The notes beneath the pieces were generated by a model that was given only the letters and a program-made list of their open reading frames with translations, ran no database searches and had not been told where the DNA came from. A stretch of DNA of 33,496 nucleotides from Streptomyces flaveolus. Its GTDB lineage: Bacteria > Actinomycetota > Actinomycetes > Streptomycetales > Streptomycetaceae. Shown piece by piece: positions 8,382 through 17,355 of the stretch. Every line of letters begins with the position of its first letter. The stretch's first letter is position 1. Position numbers and translations under genes: made by a program. The stretch spans positions 1-33,496 of the forward strand of contig NZ_JNWV01000060.1 in assembly GCF_000716535.1 (NCBI RefSeq). Direction: 5' to 3'.

Positions 8382-9020
8382 CTATGTCCTGAGCACCGGG
8401 AACGCGAAGTCCGGCGCCCGCGCGATCCGCTCCTCGACGACGTCACACCGCCGGTACCTGTGCGACCTCCTCGTCCAGGACGTCCTCTTCGGCGCGCAGC
8501 GCACGCTCTCTCTGATCGTGTGAACGCCGTCCTGATCGTGGACGGAGAAGGCCCGGTCGCGTCGGCTGACCGGCAGGGTGCTGACCGCCCACGACCCGAA
8601 AGACATTGTGTTTCGCACCCGGGGAAAATGAGCGTGTCCGGCCTCGCGCGGCTGCTCCGCCGGAGCACGGTGGTTGTGCGAGTCACCGATGTACAGGTCA
8701 CCGGACGAAGCGACGGCCACGCTGTAGGGGTAGTAGAGCCGCTCGCCCACCCCCGGGCCTCCGTCGGCGATGTATCCGGCGACGCCGTTGCCGGCGACGG
8801 TGGTGAGGATGCCGTTGGGCGCCACCTTGCGCACCCGATGGTTGTTCTGGTCGGCGATGTAGAGGTTGCCCTCCCTGTCCACCGCCACCCCGTAGGGGTA
8901 CTGGAGCTTGGTGCCGACAGCGGGGCCGCCGTCCACGACGAAACCCGCTTCGCCGTTTCCAGCGGCCGTGATGATCGTGCCGTCTGGGAAGGCCGCCGTG
9001 GCCGAAGACGTGGGTGCCAT
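8382..9020 (-). CDS. NHL-repeat protein, probably truncated
   Basis: ATG 9020 follows a strong AGGAGG. Residues 11-118 hold two full NHL beta-propeller blades and part of a third: DGTIITAAGNGEAGFVVDGG with YPYGVAVDREGNLYIADQNN and HRVRKV, then a repeat ending DLYIGDSHNHR. After residue 118 the repeat pattern stops abruptly and 94 unrelated, Arg-rich residues follow to the stop. A propeller needs five or six blades, so the gene has probably lost its 3' end and reads into foreign sequence. The family usually mediates protein or ligand binding. The small membrane-protein gene upstream is on the same strand. Confidence 0.6.
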   Translation of the reverse strand: MAPTSSATAAFPDGTIITAAGNGEAGFVVDGGPAVGTKLQYPYGVAVDREGNLYIADQNNHRVRKVAPNGILTTVAGNGVAGYIADGGPGVGERLYYPYSVAVASSGDLYIGDSHNHRAPAEQPREAGHAHFPRVRNTMSFGSWAVSTLPVSRRDRAFSVHDQDGVHTIRESVRCAPKRTSWTRRSHRYRRCDVVEERIARAPDFAFPVLRT

Positions 9021-9198
9021 AACTGTTCCTCCTGTGGTGGTACCGGGCGCGGCGCCCAGCCGGTGTTCCGGCGGGGCGGGCGCGCCTCGGGGTTTTGACA
9101 GCCGCGCTCGGTGTGCTCGACGCGCGGAACATGAACGGGATGCCGAGTGCGCGGGAGGCGACCGCGGTGACCTGGTGCGGCAGCCTGGGCCGACCAGC

Positions 9199-9468
9199 TC
9201 AGGAGACTCCAGCCTGGACGCCGGCCGCGACCCGCTTGCCGGGCAGCCGGACTGCCGGCCACTCCGGTGCGATGTAGACAAGACGGTCGGCGAGGTGCGC
9301 ATCGGTCCGGCGCCGCGGCAGCAGCTTGCACACCGACACCCCGGCCATGACCAGGGTGGTGGCCGCCACCACCGCCGCCAGGGTGTCGAAGCCAGAGCGA
9401 CGCCGGCACGCGAGCGCGGACGCCCCGCCCGCTCCCAGAGCACCGGCCAGTGGTACGCCTGCGTACAC
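9199..9468 (-). CDS. Small membrane protein of unknown function
   Basis: An 89-residue frame starting at GTG 9468, with GGGAG five bases upstream. It has two hydrophobic segments: about residues 2-20 (YAGVPLAGALGAGGASALA) and 27-49 (DTLAAVVAATTLVMAGVSV), separated by CRRRSGF. A tail containing RRRTDAHLADRLVYIAPEWP follows. No family recognised. It precedes the NHL gene by about 180 bases, so the two may be cotranscribed. The ribosome site and TM pattern support a real gene; lack of a family leaves doubt. Confidence 0.5.
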   Translation of the reverse strand: MYAGVPLAGALGAGGASALACRRRSGFDTLAAVVAATTLVMAGVSVCKLLPRRRTDAHLADRLVYIAPEWPAVRLPGKRVAAGVQAGVS

Positions 9469-9621
9469 AGATCTCCCGTCTCTTCTCCCGCTTGTCCTCA
9501 CGCGCCGGTACCGGGGCAGCGCATATCGGCGAGGACGGCGCCTAGGGGAGCCCGCCCCGGCCGCGGCGCGGTCCCGGTGCGGTGCGGCGATGCCGGTGGA
9601 GCGCACCACGATGGGCGGTGC

Positions 9622-9668
9622 GGTGCGGTGCGGCGGTGGCGCGGGACCGATGCGCGCCGCACCGCACC
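9622..9668. repeat. Long GC-rich hairpin in a gene-poor stretch
   Basis: GGTGCGGTGCGGCG at 9622-9635 pairs perfectly with CGCCGCACCGCACC at 9655-9668, with a 19-base loop. It sits in low-complexity GGTGC-type repeats. The whole of 9469-10036 shows no supportable gene; a short plus-strand frame ending at 9833 (VRIEGLAHADGLQLGTYRID) could be a decayed C-terminus. The hairpin may act as a terminator for either flank. Confidence 0.45.
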
Positions 9669-10036
9669 ACCGCCTTCCGGGGCGTCCTACACGACGTTCG
9701 AACCGGCCGGTGCGGGGTGCGCATCGAGGGCCTGGCCCACGCCGACGGCCTGCAGCTGGGCACCTACCGCATCGACGATCCGGGACGCCTCTTCCGCACC
9801 GTCGGTGCCAACTGCGCACCGCGGTACCTGTAGCGCAATGGCACCGCTGCCTGGGATACCGTGAACACCGGTCAACAGCGGACCGGATCAGGCGGGACAG
9901 AGCCCCGGAGTGCCCCGTTCACACACTCCGAACGGGAGGGTTGCGCCCTGATGAGAACATGCGAAGCGGCATCGGCCCTGTGGATTCGCAGTTTCCCGTG
10001 GGCCCGTCGGGCTTGGAAGGCGTGTCGAGACCGCGT

Positions 10037-10050
10037 GTGACACAGGTCAC
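10037..10050. promoter_or_regulatory. Crp-like palindrome upstream of the sigma gene
   Basis: GTGACACAGGTCAC: perfect GTGAC/GTCAC arms. It fits the GTG-N6-GNCAC form that I recall reported for Streptomyces Crp. It lies 49 bases before the sigma factor start, a position where it could act on the operon promoter. The assignment is by pattern only. Confidence 0.4.
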
Positions 10051-10098
10051 GGGAAGTCGGTGTGGGGTGCCGGACAGCTCATTGAGGTGAGTATCCAT

Positions 10099-10779
10099 AT
10101 GCGTACCCGGGTACGGGCCGGGGATTCGAGCGCGTTCGCCGAGCTCTTCGACAGCTACGCCCGCGCGGTCTACAACCATGCCTTTCGGCTGACCGCCGAC
10201 TGGTCGGTGGCCGAGGACGTGATGGCGGCGACCTTCTTGGAGGCGTGGCGGCTGCGGGACAGGGTCGAGCCTGAGGGCGGCTCCCTGCGGCCCTGGCTGC
10301 TGGGCATCGCCACCAACACGGCGCGCAATCACTACCGGAGCAACCGGCGCTACCGTGCGGCGGCGGGCGCCGCCGCGGCGGCCGAGCTGTCGGTGGCCGA
10401 CCACGCCGACGAAGTTGCCGACCGGGTCGATGACCGGCGGCGGCTCGCGACGGCTCTGACCGCGCTCACCGCGCTGCGCAGACCAGAGCGCGAGGTCATC
10501 ACCCTGTGTCTCGGGGAGGGCCTGGACTATGAGGCCGCCGCTCAGGCGCTGGGGATTCCGGTCGGAACGGTGGCCTCCCGGCTCTCCCGAGCCCGTAAGA
10601 AGCTGCGTGCGCTGGCCGCCGAGGCGGAATCGGCGCGCCTCTTTGCCGAACCGGTCGGCGCGGCAGCCGGCACGACGGGCAGGAAAGTCCGCGGGAATCG
10701 GGAAGTCGGTCGGCTCGACCGACAGATAAGAGGCGATCACACAAACGCGATCCGGCCCGCACAGGAAGGAAACCGATGA
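10099..10779 (+). CDS. ECF-type RNA polymerase sigma factor
   Basis: A 226-residue sigma-70 family protein. Region 2 spans about residues 12-86 (FAELFDSYARAVYNHAFRLT, AEDVMAATFLEAWRL, LRPWLLGIATNTARNHYR). Region 4 spans about 117-172 (LRRPEREVITLCLGEGLDYE, LGIPVGTVASRLSRARKKLR). A 50-residue Arg-rich tail follows region 4. ATG 10099 is chosen for GAGGTGAG 8-15 bases upstream; an in-frame ATG at 10060 lacks a site. Its stop overlaps the next start (ATGA), so it is coupled to the CU044_5270 gene, whose product may act as its membrane partner or anti-sigma factor. Confidence 0.92.
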   Translation: MRTRVRAGDSSAFAELFDSYARAVYNHAFRLTADWSVAEDVMAATFLEAWRLRDRVEPEGGSLRPWLLGIATNTARNHYRSNRRYRAAAGAAAAAELSVADHADEVADRVDDRRRLATALTALTALRRPEREVITLCLGEGLDYEAAAQALGIPVGTVASRLSRARKKLRALAAEAESARLFAEPVGAAAGTTGRKVRGNREVGRLDRQIRGDHTNAIRPAQEGNR

Positions 10780-11873
10780 ACGCGGACACGTCCCGGCACA
10801 ACCCGGCCGATTGGGATGAGAGCGCAGAGTTCCTGTCCCGGACGGCGCGTGACCTGCCTGCGGGCCGTCACGAGTTCCACAAGGAGCGTCTGATGGCCCA
10901 GATCCACGACATGCAGCGGGAAGAGCACACGGCGGCGGCGGTCCCCGCGAGGGCAGGACGGTTGCGGCTGCCGCGTCCGGCGATCGTGCTGCCCGTCGTG
11001 GCGGCGGCCGTGGCGGGGGTGGCCGTCGCCGGGAGCTCGATGACCGGCGGTGACGGAGCCGAGGACGGGGGCGTCTCCACCGGGTCGGCCCTGACCACGC
11101 AGGTCGGCGCCGCGACCACCAAGGGTGTGCCTCAGTTGCTCGACCAGATCTCGCTGGCGGCAGCCGACGTGTCCCACCCGGACGTCAAGCCCGGCCAGTA
11201 CATCTACATCGACTCGAAGACGGCCGACACCTTCGTGAAGACCGTCGACGACAAGAGCAGCCTGGCCAGCCACGAGCTGCACCGCCGGCAGGTGTGGATG
11301 TCCCCGGACGGCACCAAGGGATGGCTAATCGACCCCGCGGTCAACCGGAGTTCCGAAGGTGAGACCTTGAGCCTTCCCGACGAGCAGGGCAACACGCCGA
11401 AGGCGTACCTGAACAGCCCCTCGTACGACTATCTGGCCAAACTCACCACCGACCCCGACGCGTTGCTGGCCAAGATCTACAAGGAGACGAAGGGACACGG
11501 CAACTCCCCGGACCAGGAGGCGTTCACCACGATCGGGGACCTGCTGGGCGAGAGCTACCCGCCGGCAAACCTGTACCCGGCACTGTTCAAGGCGGCTGAG
11601 AAGATCCCGGGTGTCGTCGTGGTGAACGACGCGGTGGACGCGGTGGGCCGGCGCGGCGTGGCGGTGGCCAGGCTCGACGAGACCAGCGGTCAGCGCGAGG
11701 AATGGATCTTCGACAAGCGAACCCATGTCTTCCTCGGCGAGCGCAGCGTCCAGGTACGGAAGGGCACCGGTGAGGATGCCCTGATCAAGCCCGGCACGGT
11801 GCTCTACACCAGCGCCATCATGAACCGGGCCGTCGTCGACGGCATCAAGCAGACCCCTTCGCAGGCCGGCTGA
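10776..11873 (+). CDS. CU044_5270 family membrane-anchored protein
   Basis: A 365-residue protein with a cytoplasmic N-terminus (MNADTSRHNPADWDESAEFL), one transmembrane helix at about 69-87 (AIVLPVVAAAVAGVAVAG) and a long extracytoplasmic domain. This is the standard form of the CU044_5270 family, which is encoded directly after ECF sigma genes in Streptomyces. YIYIDSKTADT, VWMSPDGTKGWLIDP and YTSAIMNRAVVDGIKQT are typical. The domain resembles LolA/LppX-like folds of envelope sensors. The start overlaps the sigma stop by four bases. Anti-sigma or signal-sensing function is inferred from position. Confidence 0.85.
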   Translation: MNADTSRHNPADWDESAEFLSRTARDLPAGRHEFHKERLMAQIHDMQREEHTAAAVPARAGRLRLPRPAIVLPVVAAAVAGVAVAGSSMTGGDGAEDGGVSTGSALTTQVGAATTKGVPQLLDQISLAAADVSHPDVKPGQYIYIDSKTADTFVKTVDDKSSLASHELHRRQVWMSPDGTKGWLIDPAVNRSSEGETLSLPDEQGNTPKAYLNSPSYDYLAKLTTDPDALLAKIYKETKGHGNSPDQEAFTTIGDLLGESYPPANLYPALFKAAEKIPGVVVVNDAVDAVGRRGVAVARLDETSGQREEWIFDKRTHVFLGERSVQVRKGTGEDALIKPGTVLYTSAIMNRAVVDGIKQTPSQAG

Positions 11874-12013
11874 CACGGCCTGGAGGTCGTCAGGTGGACA
11901 CGGTCGCATTGCCGTAGTCCGAACAACCCTTCCCCAGAGGACCTGTTGCGGCAATCCCGCCTGCCTGGCGACGCATGCCCCCTGGAACGGATGCGTCAGG
12001 AACGAGGAGCACA

Positions 12014-12982
12014 TTGAGCAGCGAGAAAAGCGGCCGGAGCAAAGACGTGTGGACAAGATCCGCGATCGAGGCGTACGCCGTGGGCAAGAGGCATCGGCGG
12101 GGTTGGGCGCTGAAGGACTGCTCCTTCCGGCTGCCGGCGGGCCGGATCTGCGGTCTGGTGGGCCCCAACGGCGCAGGGAAGACGACCCTGATGGGGATAG
12201 CGGCCGACCTCGTCGATCCGACCACCGGCAGCGTACGGGTGTTCGGCGCAGTCCCCGGTTCCGAGGAGGCCCACCGCCGCACGGCGTTCCTCGCCCAGGA
12301 CAAGCCGCTCTACAGGCGCTTCACCGTGGCCGAGACGCTGCGTCTGGGGCGGGAGCTGAACCCGGGATGGGACCAGCGGGCCGCCGAGAACATCGTCCGG
12401 GCGGGCAATGTGCCCTTCGAGGCGCGGATCGGCACCCTGTCCGGTGGGCAGCGCACCCGCGTCGCCTTCGCTGTCGCCTTCGGCAAGCGCCCCGACCTGC
12501 TGATGCTCGACGAGCCGATGTCCGACCTCGACCCGCTGGTGCGCCATGAACTCATGGGCGCACTGATGGCCGAGGCCGCTGAGCACGGCACCACCGTGCT
12601 GATGTCCACCCATATGCTCGCCGAACTGGAGAACGTCTGCGACTACCTGCTCGTCATCGCCGACGGCGGCCTGCGGCTCGCCGGTGAGGTGGACGAACTC
12701 CGCACCGCCCACGCCCGGTTGACCGCCACCTTCAAGGAGAGCGGCCCCGCCGGGGCGGGCACGTCCCTGGCGCGTCACACCGTCGTGGAGTCCCGCACCG
12801 ACGGGCATCGGATCACCGCGCTGGTACGCCCGGCCGGACCGGTCGACGCCGTCTGGCAGTCCGAAACCCCCGGCCTGGAGGAACTCCTGCTCGCCTATCT
12901 CCGCTCCCCGCAGGTGCCGCCCTTGATCACCGCCGAGTCACGGGTCGCCGACCGGGACCTCGCGAAGGCGGTGGCGGCATGA
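12014..12982 (+). CDS. ABC transporter ATP-binding protein
   Basis: A 322-residue ABC ATPase. Walker A GPNGAGKTT is at 50-58, the signature LSGGQ near 141-145, Walker B LLMLDEP near 162-168, and a switch His in STHM. TTG 12014 is preferred because GAGGAG lies 5-10 bases upstream (12004-12009) and the family N-terminus fits; a longer ATG frame from 11975 has no ribosome site. The C-terminal 100 residues are the regulatory tail of export-type ATPases. Its end overlaps the permease start by four bases. It belongs to the same operon as the sigma factor after a 140-base gap. Confidence 0.92.
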   Translation: MSSEKSGRSKDVWTRSAIEAYAVGKRHRRGWALKDCSFRLPAGRICGLVGPNGAGKTTLMGIAADLVDPTTGSVRVFGAVPGSEEAHRRTAFLAQDKPLYRRFTVAETLRLGRELNPGWDQRAAENIVRAGNVPFEARIGTLSGGQRTRVAFAVAFGKRPDLLMLDEPMSDLDPLVRHELMGALMAEAAEHGTTVLMSTHMLAELENVCDYLLVIADGGLRLAGEVDELRTAHARLTATFKESGPAGAGTSLARHTVVESRTDGHRITALVRPAGPVDAVWQSETPGLEELLLAYLRSPQVPPLITAESRVADRDLAKAVAA

Positions 12983-13971
12983 CCGGCGCCCGGACCTCCC
13001 CGGCCGGTACCGGCCGGGTGCACCGCGGTCCGCGCCTGGGCGGTCTCAACTGGCTGGTCTGGCGCCAGCACCGGGCCGCCTTCTGGACCCTCATCGGCGG
13101 TACGGTCATCGCCGCCGGCTGGATGGTCTACCAGCGCATGGGGATGATGGACACCCTCCACGCCCTCGGATGGCCCCACCCGAAGTCGGACGACTGGGAC
13201 AGGCGCGTCGGCAACGGCGCGCTGACGATGGCCGGATACGGCCTCGGTTTCCTCCCCGTCCTGATCGGTGTCTTCATCGGCGCCCCGCTCATCGCCGGGG
13301 ACCTGGAGAACGGCACCGCAAAGCTGGTCACCTCGCAGTCCGTGAGCCGCATCCGGTGGATCGCCACCAAGCTCGGCGTCACCGTCCTGGTGGTCCTCCT
13401 GGGCACGGTCGTGCTCTCCCAGGTGTTCGGCTGGTGGTGGTCCCCGGTCAGGGACCGGCCCAACTTCATGCCGTGGACCGAAGGCACCGTCTTCGACAAC
13501 ACCGGGCCGGTGCTGACCGCGCTCACCCTGTTCACCCTGGTCGGCGGCGTCGCGATCGGCATGGTGCTGCGCCGCACCCTGCTCTCCATGGTCGTCACCT
13601 TCGGCTTCGCGGTCACCGTGCAGATCCTCTGGTCGCACTTCCGGCTGCAGCTCGGCAACCCCGTCAGCCTGACCACCCACACGGGCGTCATGAAGTCCAG
13701 CCCGAGCGTGCCCAGCAGCGCCTTCGAAGTCGACACCTGGTTCACCACCGCTTCCGGGAAGCTCTACGGCTGGGGCACCTGCGTCACCGGGTCGACGGAG
13801 AAGTCGCAGCAGGCCTGTCTGGACAAGAAGGGCATCGTGGGCTGGCGGGTCGACTACCTCCCCTTCTCCCAGCTGTCCTCCATGCAGTGGTTCGGTGCAT
13901 CCGTCCTGCTGACCCTGAGCGTCGCGGTCACCGCGTTCATCTTCGTCTGGGGCCGCAAGCGCGTCGCCTGA
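12979..13971 (+). CDS. ABC transporter permease
   Basis: A 330-residue integral membrane protein with six predicted helices: about 33-51, 86-105, 132-150, 178-196, 201-218 and 305-325. A long extracytoplasmic loop lies between the fifth and sixth. The second segment is followed by APLIAGDLENGTAKLVTSQS, the hallmark of ABC-2 type permeases. The ATGA overlap couples it to the ATPase. Together they form an exporter, substrate unknown, perhaps a toxic compound or peptide sensed by the upstream sigma pair. Confidence 0.9.
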   Translation: MTGARTSPAGTGRVHRGPRLGGLNWLVWRQHRAAFWTLIGGTVIAAGWMVYQRMGMMDTLHALGWPHPKSDDWDRRVGNGALTMAGYGLGFLPVLIGVFIGAPLIAGDLENGTAKLVTSQSVSRIRWIATKLGVTVLVVLLGTVVLSQVFGWWWSPVRDRPNFMPWTEGTVFDNTGPVLTALTLFTLVGGVAIGMVLRRTLLSMVVTFGFAVTVQILWSHFRLQLGNPVSLTTHTGVMKSSPSVPSSAFEVDTWFTTASGKLYGWGTCVTGSTEKSQQACLDKKGIVGWRVDYLPFSQLSSMQWFGASVLLTLSVAVTAFIFVWGRKRVA

Positions 13972-14182
13972 CGTACGCCAGTGGGCGCCACCCAACGTCC
14001 CGCGAGTCCTCCAGCCTCCCGCGGACACCCGGCGTCACCCCTGGCCCCGCGATGCGCCTCCCCCGGCAGGCGCACGAAGATCTGGACGGCGGGCAGCTGC
14101 GGGAGCTGTCGGAGCAAGAGCACCAGCTCACCTTTGCTCTGGCCTGGCAGGCGGGCCAGGACAAGACCGCGAAGGCGGCTGC

Positions 14183-14442
14183 CTATCGCGCCAGGTACTG
14201 CAGTTCGCTCTCGTACAGCTCGGCCGGGTCGAATCCCATGCCGGTGAAGTGGCTTGCCAGTTCCAGGGAGACGATGCCGTGCGGGCGGGGGTCCGGAAGC
14301 GCAGGGCGGCCGGGGGTGCGGGGTGGTCGGCGGCCCACTGCCGGTGCTCGGCCAGGTGGGCCTCCAGGCGGGCGTCGGCGTGGCTGTCGTCCGGGTTCTG
14401 CGCGGCTGTGCCGGCCGGGCGGTGTCGAGGAGGGCGCGCCAT
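14183..14442 (-). pseudogene. Short unknown gene broken by one missing base
   Basis: On the minus strand the frame from ATG 14442 runs MARPPRHRPAG through LEAHLAEHRQWAADHP and PAALRF. Coherent sequence then continues in another frame as DPRPHGIVSLELASHFTGMG, FDPAELYESELQYLAR and a stop at 14183. One extra G in CCGG(G)ACC near 14289 would join them into an 86-residue protein whose length is an exact multiple of three. The family was not recognised. Flanking DNA (13972-14182 and 14443-14668) shows nothing else. Confidence 0.4.
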
Positions 14443-14668
14443 GGGGCTGAAGACGATCTCCGGCAAGTTCACGTACAAGGTGGGCAACGTGGATCGCTGG
14501 GAGTCCAACTAGGCCTGCCCAGCGCTGGCGGTCACGTTAGTGCCGTCCGCTCCGCTGGTCGTGAGACGTCAGGGTCTGTCACGGTCCGAGCTTGATGAGC
14601 ATGCGCCAGAATGCTCAGCCAAGTGTCGCTGTTCGGCTACCCGCCCCGTTTCGACCTGTTCACGGCTG

Positions 14669-16501
14669 TTACAGAAGGTCCCCCTCTGCGTCGACGTACC
14701 CGAACGCGTTGGCCATGTGCGCCAGAGCCTCCCGCAGAAGGTGCTGACGCTCTCGCCGGTCCATGGCGGGTGCGGCCGTGACGGTGACGGCCATCTGCGG
14801 CCTGGGGCCGTTGTCGTTGGGGCCCAGCGGCGACAGGTCGACGAGCGTGTCCAGGACCGGCAGGACGCCGTTGTCGGCGGGCTGTTCGCACGTCATCCGC
14901 AGTTCCGTGGTGGGCGGGGCGGCCCATGACAGCTCGGCCGGGTCGCCGACGACGTCGGGCAGCAGTTCGGCTGCCGTCTCCCAGGCGGCGAGCAGTACGG
15001 CCTGAATCTCGTCGAAGCCCAACCGCGTGTGCCCACCGGGCCCGAGGGCCGCGGCCCACGCGTCCGGGTTCTCGATCAGGACGTCCGCGCAGGCGATCAC
15101 GGTGGACTCCATAGCGGTGGGCAGGGCGAGCATGATGGAGGTCTTCACGGCTGGGTCGCCGTCCGGTCCGGTGATCGTGCACGTGTAGCTCAGGGAGCGG
15201 GACGAGTTGCCGAAAGGCCCGCGCTCCCAGCGAGCGGCGGGAAGCTCCGCACCCCGGCGCCGGGACAGCATCGTCACCGCACCGGCCACAGCGCTGTACG
15301 GAAGTTGCTGCTCAAGCAGCCTGCGCCGGGCTGTGGTGACCTCCAGCGCGCCCGGGTGGGCCCAGGGCAGGTTCACCAGGGCGCGCAAGCGCAGCGCCAG
15401 CGTCTGACCGGCGGTCCCGACCTCTGCCGACCGGCCCTGGTCCAGGCCGAACCGAGGAAGCGGCTGCCACCGCCACACGCCTCGGCCCGAACACGACAGT
15501 CGGCCCGAACCCCATGACCCGCCGTCGAGGTCGACGCTCCGAGCGTCGGCCGGGATCACCCACGGGGTGTCCGAGTCGGCGGGAAGGTGGGGGAAGCCGA
15601 TGGCGGCGAGCGGGTCCTGACCTCCTGGGGCACGCCGCCCGGCTTCGACGATGGCCTGCCAGACGGGCGCGGCGACGGCGACCGGGGGTCGGCCGGGCAC
15701 CAGGCACAGCACCCATCCCGGCTCGCCGTCGACCTCGTGGTGCAGATCCTGCAGAGCAGCCGGGCCCTGCGCCCACGCCTCTCCTGCCGGCTGTCCGAGG
15801 CCCGCGTCGGCCAGCTGCGCGTAGGCCGCACGCATCTCCCGCTCGCGGTCGGGCAGGCCCTGCCCCACCCGCAGCCGGCTGTCCGGCCCGGCTTCAGAGA
15901 CGGCCTGCCGCACGAGCTCGGTGAGGGCCTGAGCGGTGGGCATGCCAGAGACCCGGACACCGGCGGAGAGCAGCTGCTGTATCTCGGGCCGCGGCAGCCA
16001 GTGGGTGCTGTCGCCGTCCCGTATCGGCACGGCGACCGTGTCCGTGCGTGGAGAACCAGGCTTGCCCACCGGCGCCGGCACGACGAACAACGTGCCAGCG
16101 GCCTGCTCGGGGACGTAGATGAACATCACCCGCTCGCTGTCCGCACCGGACCATCCGACGCGCACTCCGCGTGGAGCTGGGGTGATCCACTGACGGATCA
16201 GCTTGCGGATCTGGTCCACGTTCACTGCGGCCGGGTCGAGGCCGACGATGCGGTCCAGGACCTCTTCGTCATGCTCGAGTCGGGTGGCGATGCCGATGAC
16301 GATGAGTCCGCCGCCCCCGTTGGCGAACGCCGCAACGTCCTTGGCGAGTTCCTCGACCGCCTTGGCGTCCGCCAGCTGGTACGGACCGCCCTTCGCATCG
16401 AGCCACTGCGTCTCGCGCAGTTCGAGCAGGGCGACCGGCTCATTGCCGTCCAGCACGGCCAGCGCGCTCTTCAGATCCTTCACCACCCCGGCAGTATCCA
16501 C
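14669..16501 (-). CDS. Large AlbA_2 (Schlafen-type) domain protein
   Basis: An intact 610-residue protein. The N-terminus carries an AlbA_2/Schlafen core: LELRETQWLDAKGGPYQL (27-44) with the conserved acidic/Lys pattern, then ELAKDVAAFANGGGGLIVIG (51-70), and VGLDPAAVNVDQIRKLI. AlbA_2 proteins bind nucleic acid and some are nucleases. Residues 150-610 match no family I know, with Trp/Pro-rich patches. ATG 16501 lies inside the sequence following the truncated SDR gene. No clear ribosome site is seen, so a nearby start is possible. It stands alone, without an obvious operon partner. A defence or regulatory role is an inference. Confidence 0.8.
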   Translation of the reverse strand: MDTAGVVKDLKSALAVLDGNEPVALLELRETQWLDAKGGPYQLADAKAVEELAKDVAAFANGGGGLIVIGIATRLEHDEEVLDRIVGLDPAAVNVDQIRKLIRQWITPAPRGVRVGWSGADSERVMFIYVPEQAAGTLFVVPAPVGKPGSPRTDTVAVPIRDGDSTHWLPRPEIQQLLSAGVRVSGMPTAQALTELVRQAVSEAGPDSRLRVGQGLPDREREMRAAYAQLADAGLGQPAGEAWAQGPAALQDLHHEVDGEPGWVLCLVPGRPPVAVAAPVWQAIVEAGRRAPGGQDPLAAIGFPHLPADSDTPWVIPADARSVDLDGGSWGSGRLSCSGRGVWRWQPLPRFGLDQGRSAEVGTAGQTLALRLRALVNLPWAHPGALEVTTARRRLLEQQLPYSAVAGAVTMLSRRRGAELPAARWERGPFGNSSRSLSYTCTITGPDGDPAVKTSIMLALPTAMESTVIACADVLIENPDAWAAALGPGGHTRLGFDEIQAVLLAAWETAAELLPDVVGDPAELSWAAPPTTELRMTCEQPADNGVLPVLDTLVDLSPLGPNDNGPRPQMAVTVTAAPAMDRRERQHLLREALAHMANAFGYVDAEGDLL

Positions 16502-16677
16502 CGGCGCTTCCGTCGCTCGCCGCCAAGTTGCACAAGCGCACCGGCACCCCTACATGCGTGAGGGGGCACCGGCTCACCTATCCATTTGCTCGAGCACGAC
16601 GTCGACGGTGAGGGCGAACCTGGGCCGGGTGGTACGGCCAGTGCCTCGCGCCGCCTGAAGGGTGCACTCGCTGCTGC

Positions 16678-17166
16678 TCCCCGTGGAGCCAACTCCCGGG
16701 CGAGGGACTTGGTCAGCCCGTTCACCGCGGACTTGGCGGCGACGTAGTGGGCCATGAAGGGCTGGCCGGAATGGGCGCTCGACGAGGAGATGTTGACGAT
16801 CCGCCCCCAACGGTCCTCCCACATGTACTGCAGCACCGACTCGCAGTGGTACACCCCGTTGAGGTTGATGTCCACGACACGCTGCCACTCCTCGAAGGAC
16901 AGTTTCGAGAACCTGGTGGGGCCGCCCTTGCCAGCCGCGTTGACCAGCACGGAGACCGGGCGGTAGCGGTCGCGCACCGCGTCCGTCGCCTTGTCCACTT
17001 GCGCACGGTCGGTGAGGTCGACGATCAGCCCGTGGCGTTCCTCGGTCGGCGTGATGTCGAACAGGGCCACGTTGAGGCCGTCGGCGGCGAGCCGCCGCAC
17101 GATCGCCCGGCCGATGCCGGAGGCCCCGCCGGTGACGATGGCCGTCCGTTTCGACGGGGTGCTCAT
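16678..17166 (-). pseudogene. Short-chain dehydrogenase, 3' end lost
   Basis: Residues 1-163 are a normal classical SDR: cofactor loop TGGASGIG (12-19), NAAG (76-79), the Ser run NISSSSAHSG (125-134), catalytic YVAAK (141-145) and KSLARELAPRG (153-163). Homology stops there; the open frame runs on to 16480 as unrelated Arg/Pro-rich sequence overlapping the AlbA_2 start. The missing part, about 85-90 residues, includes substrate-binding helices, so the product is unlikely to work. The truncation point near 16678 marks a rearrangement junction. Confidence 0.8.
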
Positions 17167-17180
17167 ACGAACGTCCCGCA

Positions 17181-17354
17181 GCGCCCCCCGAAGACGTCAG
17201 AGAGTGGCGCGCGATCGTGCAGATGTGTGTCGAGCGCGAGCGCGCTCTGCTCGAGCGACTCCCCACCTACCGCACAAGCTGGCGGGACACCGCTGACAGG
17301 CTGATCCAGGCGATCATGGCCGTGTATCGGCCCGCTCATGCGGCGGAACCTTGA
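17181..17354 (+). pseudogene. C-terminal fragment of an unrecognised gene
   Basis: A plus-strand frame reads APPEDVREWRAIVQMCVERE, then RALLERLPTYRTSWRDTADR and LIQAIMAVYRP to a stop at 17352-17354. The third-position GC is strong and the sequence looks helical, like the tail of a regulator. No start is visible: its 5' end meets the SDR start at about 17170, so it was cut by rearrangement. Function unknown. Confidence 0.4.
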
Positions 17355-17355
17355 T

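Noticed and set aside
12895..14028. 377-codon minus-strand open frame
   Set aside because: Opposite the ABC permease and made of Asp, His, Gly and Arg; a shadow.
13170..14450. 426-codon plus-strand open frame
   Set aside because: Overlaps the permease in another frame, Arg/Pro/His-rich, no ribosome site.
14441..14512. A 23-codon plus-strand frame (MGLKTISGKFTYKVGNVDRW)
   Set aside because: No ribosome site, very short, no family, and it overlaps the minus-strand broken gene start.
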